A stretch of 64,000 bases of DNA from Erythrobacter tepidarius (GTDB lineage: Bacteria; Pseudomonadota; Alphaproteobacteria; Sphingomonadales; Sphingomonadaceae), in contig NZ_MUYJ01000009.1 in assembly GCF_002155695.1 (NCBI RefSeq), positions 62,001-126,000 of the forward strand, given 5' to 3'. Below, piece by piece: positions 24,362-33,604 of this stretch. The position numbers were made by a program, and so were the translations under genes. The notes under the pieces were generated by a model. That model had not been told where the DNA came from and ran no database searches. It saw nothing but the letters and a program-made list of their open reading frames with translations. The stretch's first letter is position 1; each line of letters starts with the position of its first letter.

Positions 24362-26481
24362 GCGCCGCCACCCGCTCCGCGCCGCTTTCCCGGCTGACCG
24401 CCATGCCCTCGGCGATGGCATTGCCGGTCGGCATCTTCGCGCTGCTGGCACTGATGGTGCTGCCGATCCCGGCGCTGCTGCTCGACGTGTTCTTCGTGCT
24501 CAACATCGCGATTTCGATCGCGGTGCTGATGGTCGCGCTCAACGCCCGCCGCCCGCTCGATTTCTCCTCCTTCCCCTCCGTGCTGCTGTTCGCCACCCTG
24601 CTGCGCCTGGCGCTCAACGTCGCCTCGACCCGCGTGGTGCTGGTCCACGGGCACGAGGGCGGTTCAGCGGCCGGGCACGTGATCGAAAGCTTCGCGGCGT
24701 TCCTGGTGGGCGGCAATTTCGCCGTCGGCCTGTTCGTCTTCGCGATCCTGATGATCATCAACATGATCGTCATCACCAAGGGCGCAGGCCGTGTATCGGA
24801 AGTCTCTGCGCGCTTCGTGCTCGACGCACTGCCGGGCAAGCAGATGGCGATCGATGCCGACATCGCCGCCGGGCTCATCACCGCCGACGAGGCGCGCGAA
24901 CGCCGCCGCGAGGTGACAATCGAGGCCGATTTCTACGGCTCGATGGATGGTGCCAGCAAGTTCGTGAAGGGCGATGCGATTGCCGCATTGCTGATCCTCG
25001 GGGTCAACATCATCGCCGGTTTCGCGCTGGGGATGATCAGCCATGGCCTGACGGCTGCCGAGGCAGGCGAGGCCTATGTGACGCTGGCGGTGGGCGATGC
25101 GCTGGTGGCGCAGGTGCCCGCGCTGCTGCTCTCGATTGCCGCCGCCGCGATCGTCACCCGGGTCGCCGACAACCGCGACCTGTCCGGGCAAATCGGCGGC
25201 CAGTTCGCCGATCCGCGCGGGTGGTTGCCGGTGGCGCTGATCCTCGGCGCGATCGGCCTCGTTCCGGCCATGCCGCAGACGATCTTCCTGCCCGGTGCCG
25301 CGATCACCGGCGCGATCTGGTGGCAGCTGAAGCGCCGCGCCGATCGGCCCGCGCCCCCGCCCCAACCAGTCGCCGAACCCGCCCCCGATGCCATCCAGCT
25401 TGCTGACGTGTCGGATCACACCCTTGTCACCATCGAGCTGGGCTTCGGTCTCGTCGGCCTCGTCGACGAAGCCCAGGGCGCCCCGCTGATCGCGCGCATC
25501 ACCGGCATCCGCAAGCAGCTGTCGCGCGATCTCGGCTTCGTCCTGCCGCAGTTCCGCATCCGGGATTCGCTCGATCTGGGGGCGCAGGACTACGTCGTCC
25601 TGCTCGGCGGGGTAAGCATCGCGCGCGGGGCCGTGCGCCCGGGCAAGCTGCTCGCCATCGACGCGGGCGAGGTGCGTGCCGGCCATGGGCTTGCTGGCGA
25701 AGCAACCCGCGACCCTTCCTTCGATTGCCCGGCCCTGTGGATCGCACCCGCAGCCCGCGACCACGCGATTGCCGAGGGCTTTCTGGTGGTCGACCCGGCC
25801 ACCGTCATCGCCACCCACGCCAATCAGGCGCTGACGGCCGAGGCGCACCAGTTGCTCGGGCCCGACGAGGTGCGCGAATGGCTCGACGGATTGAAGGCCC
25901 ATGCGCCCGCGCTGGTCGAGGCGGTAACCCCGGATCCGCTCGCGCTGCCCGCGCTCACCCGCATCCTGCGCGCGTTGCTGGCCGACGGGATCGGGCTTGC
26001 CCATCCCCAGCCGCTGTTCACCGCGCTGGCGCTGGCGCTGCAGAAGACCCACGATTTCGAGGCGGTAATCGATGCCGTGCGCGCCGACCTCGGCGCACGG
26101 TTGATCGCCCGCATCGCCGCGCCCGGCGAGCCGCTTAAGGTGGTGACGCTGGATGCCGGACTCGAGAGCGCGATCCTTGGCGGGATGGTGGACCCGGCCA
26201 CCGGCCAGCCGCTGATCGAGCCGGATTGCGGGACGATGATCGTGCGCGAGATCAACCGGATCGCCGATGCCGAAAAGGGCGCAGTGGCGCTGATCGTCCA
26301 GCCGCCCGCCCGCCGTGCGCTCGCCGCACTGTTGCGCCCGCGTGCGCCGCGCTGCCTTGTCCTGTCGATTGCCGAACTCCCGCCAACCCAACCTATCGCC
26401 GTGGTCGGCGTGATCGGTGACGCAGGCCAGCGCGAAGCCCCGGCGCTGCCCGTTCCCGAAACGATGGAACCTGCCCGATGA
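24358..26481 (+). CDS. flhA: flagellar export gate protein FlhA
   Basis: 707-residue inner-membrane component of the flagellar type III export gate. The N-terminal half has about eight membrane spans. The conserved FHIPEP-type loop is SSFPSVLLFATLLRLALNVA then STRVVL, followed by GDAIAALLILGVNIIAGFAL. The C-terminal cytoplasmic platform begins after about residue 330 and includes LDAGLESAILGGMVDPATGQ. It overlaps both neighbours by 4 nt: transglycosylase upstream and fliA downstream. Confidence 0.96.
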   Translation: MSAATRSAPLSRLTAMPSAMALPVGIFALLALMVLPIPALLLDVFFVLNIAISIAVLMVALNARRPLDFSSFPSVLLFATLLRLALNVASTRVVLVHGHEGGSAAGHVIESFAAFLVGGNFAVGLFVFAILMIINMIVITKGAGRVSEVSARFVLDALPGKQMAIDADIAAGLITADEARERRREVTIEADFYGSMDGASKFVKGDAIAALLILGVNIIAGFALGMISHGLTAAEAGEAYVTLAVGDALVAQVPALLLSIAAAAIVTRVADNRDLSGQIGGQFADPRGWLPVALILGAIGLVPAMPQTIFLPGAAITGAIWWQLKRRADRPAPPPQPVAEPAPDAIQLADVSDHTLVTIELGFGLVGLVDEAQGAPLIARITGIRKQLSRDLGFVLPQFRIRDSLDLGAQDYVVLLGGVSIARGAVRPGKLLAIDAGEVRAGHGLAGEATRDPSFDCPALWIAPAARDHAIAEGFLVVDPATVIATHANQALTAEAHQLLGPDEVREWLDGLKAHAPALVEAVTPDPLALPALTRILRALLADGIGLAHPQPLFTALALALQKTHDFEAVIDAVRADLGARLIARIAAPGEPLKVVTLDAGLESAILGGMVDPATGQPLIEPDCGTMIVREINRIADAEKGAVALIVQPPARRALAALLRPRAPRCLVLSIAELPPTQPIAVVGVIGDAGQREAPALPVPETMEPAR

Positions 26482-27227
26482 AGCATGATCATACCGCCTT
26501 TGCCGCGTCCTATGTGGCGCCCTATTCGCCCGACCGCGCCGCAGTGGAGGACCGGGTGCGCCGTTTTCTCCCGCTGGTGCGCCGCGCCGCTTGGCATATT
26601 CACGGCGGCGGCCGGGCGGAGGGGCGCGGCGGGCTGGAGATCGACGATCTGGTGCAGGCCGGAATCGTGGCGCTGACCGAATGCGCCCAGCGGCATACCG
26701 GGCCGACCGAGGACGGCTTTGCCGCCTATGCCAAGATCAGGGTGCGCGGGGCGATGCTCGACGAGGTGCGCCGCGCTGCCCAAGACACCCGCACCACCCG
26801 CCGCAAGCGCGCCGCCTACGACCGCGCCTGCGAGACCCTGCGCGGCCAACTGGGGCGCGAGCCGAGCCGGGCGGAACTGGCCCGCCTGCTGCAAGTGGAC
26901 GATGCCGAACTGCTGGCGATCGAAAACGCGATCGTCACCATCGCCCCGATTTCGGAGGAGTATGACGATACCTCGATCGCCTTCGCCAGCGAGGATCCCG
27001 ATCCCTTCGAGGCGCTGTGCGCCGCCGAGGACCGTGAACGGCTGGTGCGGGCGATGCTCCAGCTCCCCCATCGCCTGAAACTGGTGCTCCAGCTGTTCTT
27101 CGTCGAGGAGCTGAACCTCACCGAAATCGCCGCCGTGCTCGACGTCAGCGTGCCGCGCGTTCACCAGCTGCGCGCCAAGGCGCTCAAGGAGCTCAGGGCG
27201 TTGATGATGTTGGAGGAAGCGGACTAG
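26478..27227 (+). CDS. fliA: flagellar RNA polymerase sigma factor FliA (sigma-28)
   Basis: 249-residue sigma factor for late flagellar genes. Region 2 is seen in RFLPLVRRAAWHIHGGGR and LEIDDLVQAGIVALTECAQR, with KIRVRGAMLDEVRR following. Region 3 lies in REPSRAELARLLQVDDAEL. Region 4 is VEELNLTEIAAVLDVSVPRV then HQLRAKALKELR, a helix-turn-helix. It is the last gene of the sigma-54-driven transglycosylase-flhA-fliA operon and is the partner of FlgM (22615). Confidence 0.95.
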   Translation: MKHDHTAFAASYVAPYSPDRAAVEDRVRRFLPLVRRAAWHIHGGGRAEGRGGLEIDDLVQAGIVALTECAQRHTGPTEDGFAAYAKIRVRGAMLDEVRRAAQDTRTTRRKRAAYDRACETLRGQLGREPSRAELARLLQVDDAELLAIENAIVTIAPISEEYDDTSIAFASEDPDPFEALCAAEDRERLVRAMLQLPHRLKLVLQLFFVEELNLTEIAAVLDVSVPRVHQLRAKALKELRALMMLEEAD

Positions 27228-27631
27228 ACGCTGGCCCGCAGCGCCGGGGCCTTGATTGGAGAGGCGCGGCGATCCGCCAGCGCCGCCCGCGCCCAATGCG
27301 GTAGATGCGGCAATTTTCGAAGCAGTCGGGCGAGGTAAGATGGCGACCCTCACGCTGATCGAGGGCGAGCATCGTGCCCTCGGACGAGACGCCAACATCC
27401 GGTCAGGTTTCCTCTCAGGTCGTTATCGGCACCAGCTTCGCTACTGCGCCCTTGGGCGCCTCGACGCTCGATTTCTCCTCCGCCTTGGCCCGCGTACCCC
27501 TGGTCTGGGCAGCGGCGAGATCGGGCATGGAAAGGCTCCCGGTGTCGCTGCGACAGACTGGCAGCGCGCAAGGATATTGCTAGGGGAGGCAATGGCGCTG
27601 GTCGATAAAGGACGGCTAACCGGGGGACAAG
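27228..27631. other. 404-bp intergenic region without a confident gene
   Basis: Between fliA and the BASS transporter I see no conserved open frame. One short minus-strand frame (27415-27528, 37 codons, MPDLAAAQTRGTRAKAEEKS at its start) has GGAG eight bases before its ATG, but it is low-complexity and resembles nothing I know. No convincing terminator for fliA was found. Confidence 0.5.
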
Positions 27632-28594
27632 ATGCTGCGCACCATCACCAACAACTTCGCGCTGCTCACCGTGCTGGGCGTTGGCTGCGCGTGGTTTTTT
27701 CCGCCCGCTTTCACCTGGATGACCGACGGCAGCATCCGCGTGGCCGGCCAGCCGCTCCTCAGCCTCGCGCTTGGCACGATCATGCTGGCGATGGGACTGA
27801 CCTTGCGGTTCGAGGATTACCGCAGCCTCGTGCGGATGCCGCGCGCGCTGGTGGCGGGCGTCGCACTGCAATTTGCGGTGATGCCGCTGTCGGGCTTCGT
27901 CATCGCCCGCGCGCTTGATCTGGAGCCCGGCTTGGCAGTGGGCCTGATCCTTGTCGCCTGCTGCCCAGGCGGAACTGCTTCCAACGTGGTCAGCTTCATC
28001 GCGCGCGGGAACGTCGCGCTGTCGGTGGCGATGACCATGGCCTCGACGCTCGCCGCGGTGGTGCTGACCCCGGTGCTGACGGGCGTGCTGGCGGGGGCCT
28101 ATGTCGAGATTGACCGGCTCAACCTGTTGCTCAACATGCTGGCCATCGTGCTCGTGCCGGTGGTGGCGGGCACGCTGCTCAACCGCCTGCTCCCGCGCGC
28201 GGCGGAGAGGGTCAATGCCGTGCTGCCACTGGTGGCGATCGTGCTCGTGATCCTGATTGTCGGTGGGATTGTCGGCGGTTCCAAGGCGCAGATCATGGAG
28301 CACGCGGGCCTCCTCTTGCTGGCGACCTTCCTGCTCCACGCGGCTGGCTTTGCGCTGGGCTATGGGCTGGCGCGGGGGCTGAGACTTGGCGAGGTGGAGG
28401 CGCGGACGATCAGCATCGAGGTGGGGATGCAGAACTCTGGCCTCGGCTCAGGGCTGGCCAAGACCCCCGCCTTCGCCGCGCAATTCGCCGATGCGACGCA
28501 AGCCGCGCTCGCCCCGGTGCCAGCGGCGATTTCGGCGGTGTGGCACGTGCTGATCGGGACTTTGCTGGCAGGGTGGTGGAGAAGGCGAGGCTAG
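27632..28594 (+). CDS. BASS family (bile acid:sodium symporter-like) transporter
   Basis: 320-residue integral membrane protein with about nine or ten spans. The family hallmarks are GLILVACCPGGTASNVVSFI (about residues 106-125), the crossover motif with CCPGG, and the later VGMQNSGLGSGLAKTP segment. Members move bile acids, pyruvate, pantothenate or other organic anions with Na+. No substrate can be named. ATG 27632 follows GGGGGACAAG. The gene is convergent with the acyl-CoA dehydrogenase at 28596, ending one base before it. Confidence 0.88.
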   Translation: MLRTITNNFALLTVLGVGCAWFFPPAFTWMTDGSIRVAGQPLLSLALGTIMLAMGLTLRFEDYRSLVRMPRALVAGVALQFAVMPLSGFVIARALDLEPGLAVGLILVACCPGGTASNVVSFIARGNVALSVAMTMASTLAAVVLTPVLTGVLAGAYVEIDRLNLLLNMLAIVLVPVVAGTLLNRLLPRAAERVNAVLPLVAIVLVILIVGGIVGGSKAQIMEHAGLLLLATFLLHAAGFALGYGLARGLRLGEVEARTISIEVGMQNSGLGSGLAKTPAFAAQFADATQAALAPVPAAISAVWHVLIGTLLAGWWRRRG

Positions 28595-28595
28595 C

Positions 28596-29882
28596 CTAGC
28601 CGTACATCCCCCGCTTCGGCCCCAGATAGCCGAACAGATAGGCCCCCACCTTGCGCATCTGGATTTCTTCGGACCCTTCCGTGATCCGGTAGCGGCGGTG
28701 GTGGCGATAAATGTGCTCGAACGGCTTGTGGCGCGAATAGCCGATGCCGCCGTGGACCTGCATCGCCCTATCGGCCGCCTCGCACACCAGCCGGTTCGCC
28801 CAGTAATTGCACATCGAGACCTTGTCCGAGATTGTCCGCTCGATCTCCTCGTGGGGCATGTTGTCCATCTCCCATGCGGTCTTGAAGATCAGGAGCCGCA
28901 GCATCTCTGCCTGCGTCGCGAGTTCCACCAGCGGGAACTGGATCGCCTGATTGCGCGCAAGCTCCTCGCCGAAGGGCTTGCGCTCGCGGGCGTATTTCAC
29001 GCTCTCGTCGATGCAATAGAGCGCCGCGCCGCAGCTCGACGCCGCCTGGCGGATGCGGTTCTGGTGGACGAAGCTCTGCGCCAGCGCCAGGCCGCGCCCT
29101 TCCTGCCCAAGAATCGCCGAGTCGGGCACCCAGACATTGGTGACGCTGAGGCGCGGGTGATCGGTGGGCATGTTGAAGGTCCACATCCACTCCTCGATTT
29201 TGAGACCGGGGGTGGGGTTGGGGACGAGAAAGCAGGTGATCCCGCTGGCATCGCCCGCCTTGCCGCTGGTGCGCGCGAACATCGCGCAGTGGGTGGCGAC
29301 GTGCATGCCGGTGATCCACATCTTCTCGCCGTTGATCAGCCAGCCATCCACCCCGTCGCGCATCTCGCGCACAGCGACCGTTTCCATGTGGGTCGCATCC
29401 GATCCGTGGTGCGGTTCGGTCAGCCCGAAGGCAACGCGGCGCGTGCGCTCGAACCCGCCGAGGATGAATTCCTGCTTCTGTTCTTCCGTCCCCCACTGCT
29501 CGAACATGGCAACGAAAGGAAAGTTGCCAACGATCGAGTGTTCGTTCTGCAGATCGTTGTGCAGCCCAAGCCCCTTCCTGGCAAAATGCTCGCGGATCAC
29601 CGCCATCCACAGGTTGCTGCCGTCCTTGCCGCCATAGCGCTTGGGGGCGGAAAAGCGCCAATGCCCGGCCTTGTCGGCGCGGCGGGTGGCCTCCTGGAGC
29701 AGTTCCTCCCATTCGGGCCGGGGCAGTCCGCCGCGTTCCCAATCGGTGCGGGAATGCTCGCGGCGGTGGTCGAAGAAGCGGATGTTGTCGTCCTGGTTCT
29801 CGAGCGGTTTGATCTCGGCTTCGATGAAGGCGTCGAGTTCATCGAGATAGGCCTGAAGGTCGGGGGGAAGCGCGAAGTCCAT
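28596..29882 (-). CDS. acyl-CoA dehydrogenase family protein
   Basis: 428-residue acyl-CoA dehydrogenase. The N-terminus is MDFALPPDLQAYLDELDAFI. The middle domain has FGLTEPHHGSDATHMETVAV and LINGEKMWITGMHVATHCAM. The C-terminal MQVHGGIGYSRHKPFEHIYR and RITEGSEEIQMRKVGAYL are the conserved FAD-adjacent and terminal motifs. Its ATG directly abuts the TAG of the upstream APH-DUF6285 gene with no gap. It is a close functional parallel of the 771-4410 cluster. Confidence 0.9.
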   Translation of the reverse strand: MDFALPPDLQAYLDELDAFIEAEIKPLENQDDNIRFFDHRREHSRTDWERGGLPRPEWEELLQEATRRADKAGHWRFSAPKRYGGKDGSNLWMAVIREHFARKGLGLHNDLQNEHSIVGNFPFVAMFEQWGTEEQKQEFILGGFERTRRVAFGLTEPHHGSDATHMETVAVREMRDGVDGWLINGEKMWITGMHVATHCAMFARTSGKAGDASGITCFLVPNPTPGLKIEEWMWTFNMPTDHPRLSVTNVWVPDSAILGQEGRGLALAQSFVHQNRIRQAASSCGAALYCIDESVKYARERKPFGEELARNQAIQFPLVELATQAEMLRLLIFKTAWEMDNMPHEEIERTISDKVSMCNYWANRLVCEAADRAMQVHGGIGYSRHKPFEHIYRHHRRYRITEGSEEIQMRKVGAYLFGYLGPKRGMYG

Positions 29883-31250
29883 CTATTGCTCTCCGGTCCA
29901 TTTTCGGCGCGCGTGATCGAGCGCGGGATATTTCGGGATGTCGACCGCCAGTTTCATCAGCGCGAGGCGCTTGAGTTCGGCAAGCAATCCGGGCGCGTTC
30001 AGTCCCTTGCCCGCAAACAGCACGGCGCGGGCGAGATCGCGGTTCTCCGCAAGGTGCGCCGCCCCGCTGTGTTCGCGCCCGATGATGCGCAGGGCGTTGC
30101 GGGCGACCGCCCATTGGAAGCGGTCGTGCCCCTCCATGCGATCCCTGACGGTGTCCAGCCATTCGGCAACCGCAATCGCGATCTCCTGGGCCGAAGCCTC
30201 GCCGCGTGGCGCAGGCGCAATTGCCCCCACAAGCGCGGGCCGCGCCCGCTCCGCCTCGGGGGCATCCTCCTCCAGCAGCAGCAGCAGATCGAGCTCCTGC
30301 TCGCTCGTGCGGCGCGAGATCACCACACGTTCGAGCATCCGGTCGGCGCCCGAGCGCCATTGCGCGGCCATCTTGAGACAGCCCAAAGCCCACCACACGG
30401 TGCGGTAGATCGTCCAGAAGCGGAAACGCGCGGGGTCGATAGCGATACCCGCCTCGGCCTCGTAAGCGGCGATGTAATCCTCGATCCGCCCCAACCCCAG
30501 CGCAGGCCGATCATAGCGAGCAAAGCGCCACACCGCCATGCAGCCGAAAGCGAGGTCCTCGTGGGGATCGCCGAAATGGGCGATCTCCCAGTCGAGCACG
30601 CCGGTCAGCGTCGATCCTTCGACCAGCAGGTTGCCCATCCGGTAGTCGCCGTGGTTGAGCACCGGCTCCACCTCTGGCGGGCAATTGTCCTCAAGCCACT
30701 TCAGGCCCAGCGCAATGATCGGGCGATCCCCGCCCGCGTCCATGAATTGCTGCTTCAAGTCTGCGATCGCGGCGCGGTAGTCCATCACCGGCACGCCTTC
30801 CGGCACATCTGCCGGCCGCAAGCGGTGAATGCGGGCGAGGTCGCGGGCGATGCCGCGCAGCAGCCCGTCGGGATCGTCGCAAGCCAGAATGACCTTGGGA
30901 TCGGCCGTTCCCGGCAGTGCGCGCATGACGAAGCCGGAACCCAGACCGTCTGCCTCCTCCAGCACCGCCACCACTTGCGGTGCGGTGACGCCCCTCGCCC
31001 GCGCCGCCTCGATCAGCGCGGCCTCGGTGGAATGCCCGTAAGGCCGCCCTTGCATGAAGGCGCGGCTCGGCGCGCGGCGCAACACGTAATCGCAGCCGCT
31101 AGCGGCAAACCGCCAGCTTTCCATCACCGCCCCGCCGGTCAGGCGCTGCGGCGCAGTTGACAAAGCGCCAAGGCCAGCGCGGGCACATACCCGCGCCAAC
31201 CCGGCGCTCAGTTCCTCGACCGAAATCCCCACGGTCTTACGCGGGGACAT
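29883..31250 (-). CDS. APH-fold phosphotransferase with C-terminal DUF6285-like domain
   Basis: 455-residue two-domain protein. The first ~330 residues are an APH-like kinase: GGAVMESWRFAASGCDYVLR near residue 39, the catalytic loop LNHGDYRMGNLLV and metal motif GVLDWEIAHFGDPHEDLAFG. The last ~120 residues (SAQEIAIAVAEWLDTVRDRM, then FQWAVARNALRIIGREH) resemble DUF6285, a domain often found beside or fused to such kinases. It overlaps the aldehyde dehydrogenase gene by 14 nt and precedes an acyl-CoA dehydrogenase. A role in activating hydroxyacyl-CoA catabolites is inferred from this context. Confidence 0.8.
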   Translation of the reverse strand: MSPRKTVGISVEELSAGLARVCARAGLGALSTAPQRLTGGAVMESWRFAASGCDYVLRRAPSRAFMQGRPYGHSTEAALIEAARARGVTAPQVVAVLEEADGLGSGFVMRALPGTADPKVILACDDPDGLLRGIARDLARIHRLRPADVPEGVPVMDYRAAIADLKQQFMDAGGDRPIIALGLKWLEDNCPPEVEPVLNHGDYRMGNLLVEGSTLTGVLDWEIAHFGDPHEDLAFGCMAVWRFARYDRPALGLGRIEDYIAAYEAEAGIAIDPARFRFWTIYRTVWWALGCLKMAAQWRSGADRMLERVVISRRTSEQELDLLLLLEEDAPEAERARPALVGAIAPAPRGEASAQEIAIAVAEWLDTVRDRMEGHDRFQWAVARNALRIIGREHSGAAHLAENRDLARAVLFAGKGLNAPGLLAELKRLALMKLAVDIPKYPALDHARRKWTGEQ

Positions 31251-32664
31251 TGTCCTTCTTCACGGTGATCACCTGCGCATAGGTGAACTCCTTCAAGCCT
31301 TCCTTACCATATTCGGTGCCGAAGCCGGACTGCTTGTGACCGCCGAAGGGGGCGAAGGGCGAGAGGTGGAGATATTCGTTGATCCACACCGTGCCGGTTT
31401 CGAGCTGCTCGGCGATCTCGACCCCCTTCTCGGGATTGCCGGTCCACACGGCCCCTGCCAGCCCGTATTCGGAGTTGTTGGCGCGGGCGATGACTTCCTC
31501 TTCGGTCGAGAACTTCATCAGCGGCATGACCGGGCCGAACTGTTCCTCGGCGACGATGCGCGCGTCTTCGGGCGGATTGTCGAGGATGGTCAGCGGTATG
31601 AAGTAGCCGGTTCCGCTCGGATCGACATCGCCGCCGAGCAGGAACTTGTAGCCCTTTTGCTTGGCGTCCTCGATCAGCTCGATCACGCGCTCGTACTGCT
31701 TCTTGTTCTGGATCGGGCCGACGCCGGTGCCCTGCTCGCTGCCATCGCCGACCTTCACGGTCTTGGCATATTCGACGATCGCAGCGGCGAGTTCGTCATA
31801 GATGTCCTCGTGGATATAGACGCGCTTGGCCGCGACGCAGATCTGCCCCGCGTTGGAGAAGCTCGACCAGAACAGCTGCTCGGCGATCTTCTTGGGATCG
31901 ACATCGGGGAGCACGATCGAGGCGTCGTTGCCCCCCAGTTCGAGCGTGATGCGCTTGAGATCGGCCGAGGCACCCTCCATGATCTTCTTCCCCGTCGCAG
32001 TCGAACCGGTGAAGGTGATCTTGTCGATATCGGGATGGCTGGTCATCAGCGGGCCGAGATCGTCCTCGCCGGTGATGATGTTGACGACACCGGCGGGCAC
32101 CTTGTCGGCGATCAATTCGGCGATGCGCAGCGTGGTCAGCGGCGTGAAGGGCGAAGGCTTGAGCACGATGGTGCAGCCCGAGAGCATGGCAGGCACGATC
32201 TTCTGAATCGCCATCATGACGGGGAAGTTCCAAGGCACGATCCCCGCCACGACCCCCACGGGCACGCGGCGGGTGCGGCTCAAGCGGGTCTCGCTATCCT
32301 CGTTGATTTCTTCTTCGAGGCTAAGAGTCGATTGCGCTGCCGCCATGCCGGCCGCGCCGTAGATCTCGCCCCGGGCCTGATCATGCGGCTTGCCCTGTTC
32401 GCTGGTGAGCAGGCGGTAAAGCTCCTCGGCGTTTTCCTTGATCGTGGCCGAGATCGCCATGATCGCCGCGCGGCGTTGCTCGATGGGCGTGTTCTTCCAA
32501 GTCTTGAACGCCGCGCGGGCAGCGGCGACCGCCGCGTCCAGCTCGGCCTTGCCGCAGGCCGGCACCTGACCGATCACCTGCTCGTTGGCGGGGTTCACCA
32601 CGTCGAGCCAGCGGTCGGTGTGGACCAGCTTGCCGCCGATGAGGTTCTTGTACTGGGTGACCAT
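31237..32664 (-). CDS. NAD(P)-dependent aldehyde dehydrogenase
   Basis: 475-residue ALDH superfamily enzyme oxidising an aldehyde to the acid. Oxyanion Asn146 is in VPWNFPVM, catalytic Glu242 in LELGGNDASIV and nucleophile Cys276 in SNAGQICVAAKRVYI. The cofactor loop is ITFTGSTATGKKIMEGAS. ATG 32664 is preceded by GAGAGGAAC. It is first in a three-gene operon with the APH-DUF6285 fusion and an acyl-CoA dehydrogenase, pointing to stepwise degradation of an alcohol/aldehyde-derived acyl chain. Confidence 0.93.
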   Translation of the reverse strand: MVTQYKNLIGGKLVHTDRWLDVVNPANEQVIGQVPACGKAELDAAVAAARAAFKTWKNTPIEQRRAAIMAISATIKENAEELYRLLTSEQGKPHDQARGEIYGAAGMAAAQSTLSLEEEINEDSETRLSRTRRVPVGVVAGIVPWNFPVMMAIQKIVPAMLSGCTIVLKPSPFTPLTTLRIAELIADKVPAGVVNIITGEDDLGPLMTSHPDIDKITFTGSTATGKKIMEGASADLKRITLELGGNDASIVLPDVDPKKIAEQLFWSSFSNAGQICVAAKRVYIHEDIYDELAAAIVEYAKTVKVGDGSEQGTGVGPIQNKKQYERVIELIEDAKQKGYKFLLGGDVDPSGTGYFIPLTILDNPPEDARIVAEEQFGPVMPLMKFSTEEEVIARANNSEYGLAGAVWTGNPEKGVEIAEQLETGTVWINEYLHLSPFAPFGGHKQSGFGTEYGKEGLKEFTYAQVITVKKDNVPA

Positions 32665-32857
32665 GATTGTTCCTCTCTCGTCCTGTAAATTGGGGAGTCG
32701 TCTTGCGCCCGCGCAGACTGGCGCGTTGCATCCGAAAACGCAATCGCTGGCGTGGCCCCTTGTGTAAGCCGAACGCCAACCTTCATCGCCTAGCGATTGC
32801 GCTATTGCCCGTGCGGCTTATGGAGGCAGAAGACATTTGCCAACAAGAGAGCCTGCG

Positions 32858-33562
32858 ATGCGTGATTCCCGTCCCGATCTGGTCGTCTATGGCAGCCCCG
32901 TCTCGCCCTTCGTGCGCAAGGTGGCGGCGGTGTGTCTCGAAAAGGGCCTAGATTACGAAATCGAGGCGGTGAACGTGTTCGATCCGCCGGCATGGTTCCG
33001 CGATATCTCGCCGATGAAGCGCATCCCGGTGCTGCGCGACCGATCGGTGGCCGAGGAAGGCGTCGCCGGCACCATCGCCGACAGCTCGGCGATCTGCGCC
33101 TTCCTCGAGAAAAAGCACCCCGCCCCGGCGCTCTATCCGGCCGATCCGATGGCGCTGGGCGAGGCGCTGTTCATCGAGGAATATGCCGATACCGCATTGG
33201 CGATGGCGGGCGGCCTCGGCATCTTCCGGCCGATCTTCTTCGCGCTCAGCAAGGGCGAAGAACCGGGGCTAGACAAGGCGCGGGATGCCTGGGCGAATCA
33301 GCTGCCGCCGATCTTCGATGTGCTCGAAGCGCGGCTGGATGGCCGCGCCTTCTTCGCCGGGGATGCTTTCTCCATCGCCGACATTGCCGTCGCCTGCGTG
33401 CTTATGCAGGTGTCGCTGGTGGCCGAGACGCCGCTCGACAAGTGGCCCGGCCTTGCCGCCCACTTTGCCGCGATGCAGGTCCGACCGTCGATCGCGGCGC
33501 CTTATGCAGCGGCGGAAAAGTTGATCGGCCAGACCTTGCCGACCCGCTTCGACCTGACTTAA
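32858..33562 (+). CDS. glutathione S-transferase family protein
   Basis: 234-residue cytoplasmic GST-like protein. The N-terminal thioredoxin-like domain has VVYGSPVSPFVRKVAAVCLE (Ser/Cys position for glutathione), MKRIPVLRD with cis-Pro, and DSSAICAFLEKKHP. The C-terminal helical domain has FFAGDAFSIADIAVACVLMQ, the N-capping box. ATG 32858 with AAGAGAG upstream is preferred over an in-frame TTG 21 nt earlier. The substrate is unknown. It lies divergent from the aldehyde dehydrogenase and 42 nt before mtnP. Confidence 0.85.
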   Translation: MRDSRPDLVVYGSPVSPFVRKVAAVCLEKGLDYEIEAVNVFDPPAWFRDISPMKRIPVLRDRSVAEEGVAGTIADSSAICAFLEKKHPAPALYPADPMALGEALFIEEYADTALAMAGGLGIFRPIFFALSKGEEPGLDKARDAWANQLPPIFDVLEARLDGRAFFAGDAFSIADIAVACVLMQVSLVAETPLDKWPGLAAHFAAMQVRPSIAAPYAAAEKLIGQTLPTRFDLT

Positions 33563-33604
33563 GCCCCCACGGCCGACAGCGAACAAGGGAGCAGGCGAGC
33601 GCGC

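Noticed and set aside
27415-27528. 37-codon minus-strand frame with GGAG upstream
   Set aside because: Low-complexity Ala/Lys-rich sequence with no conserved features; kept only as a remark in the intergenic entry.
28698-31160. 820-codon plus-strand frame
   Set aside because: It is antisense to the acyl-CoA dehydrogenase and APH-DUF6285 genes and shows no recognisable domain.
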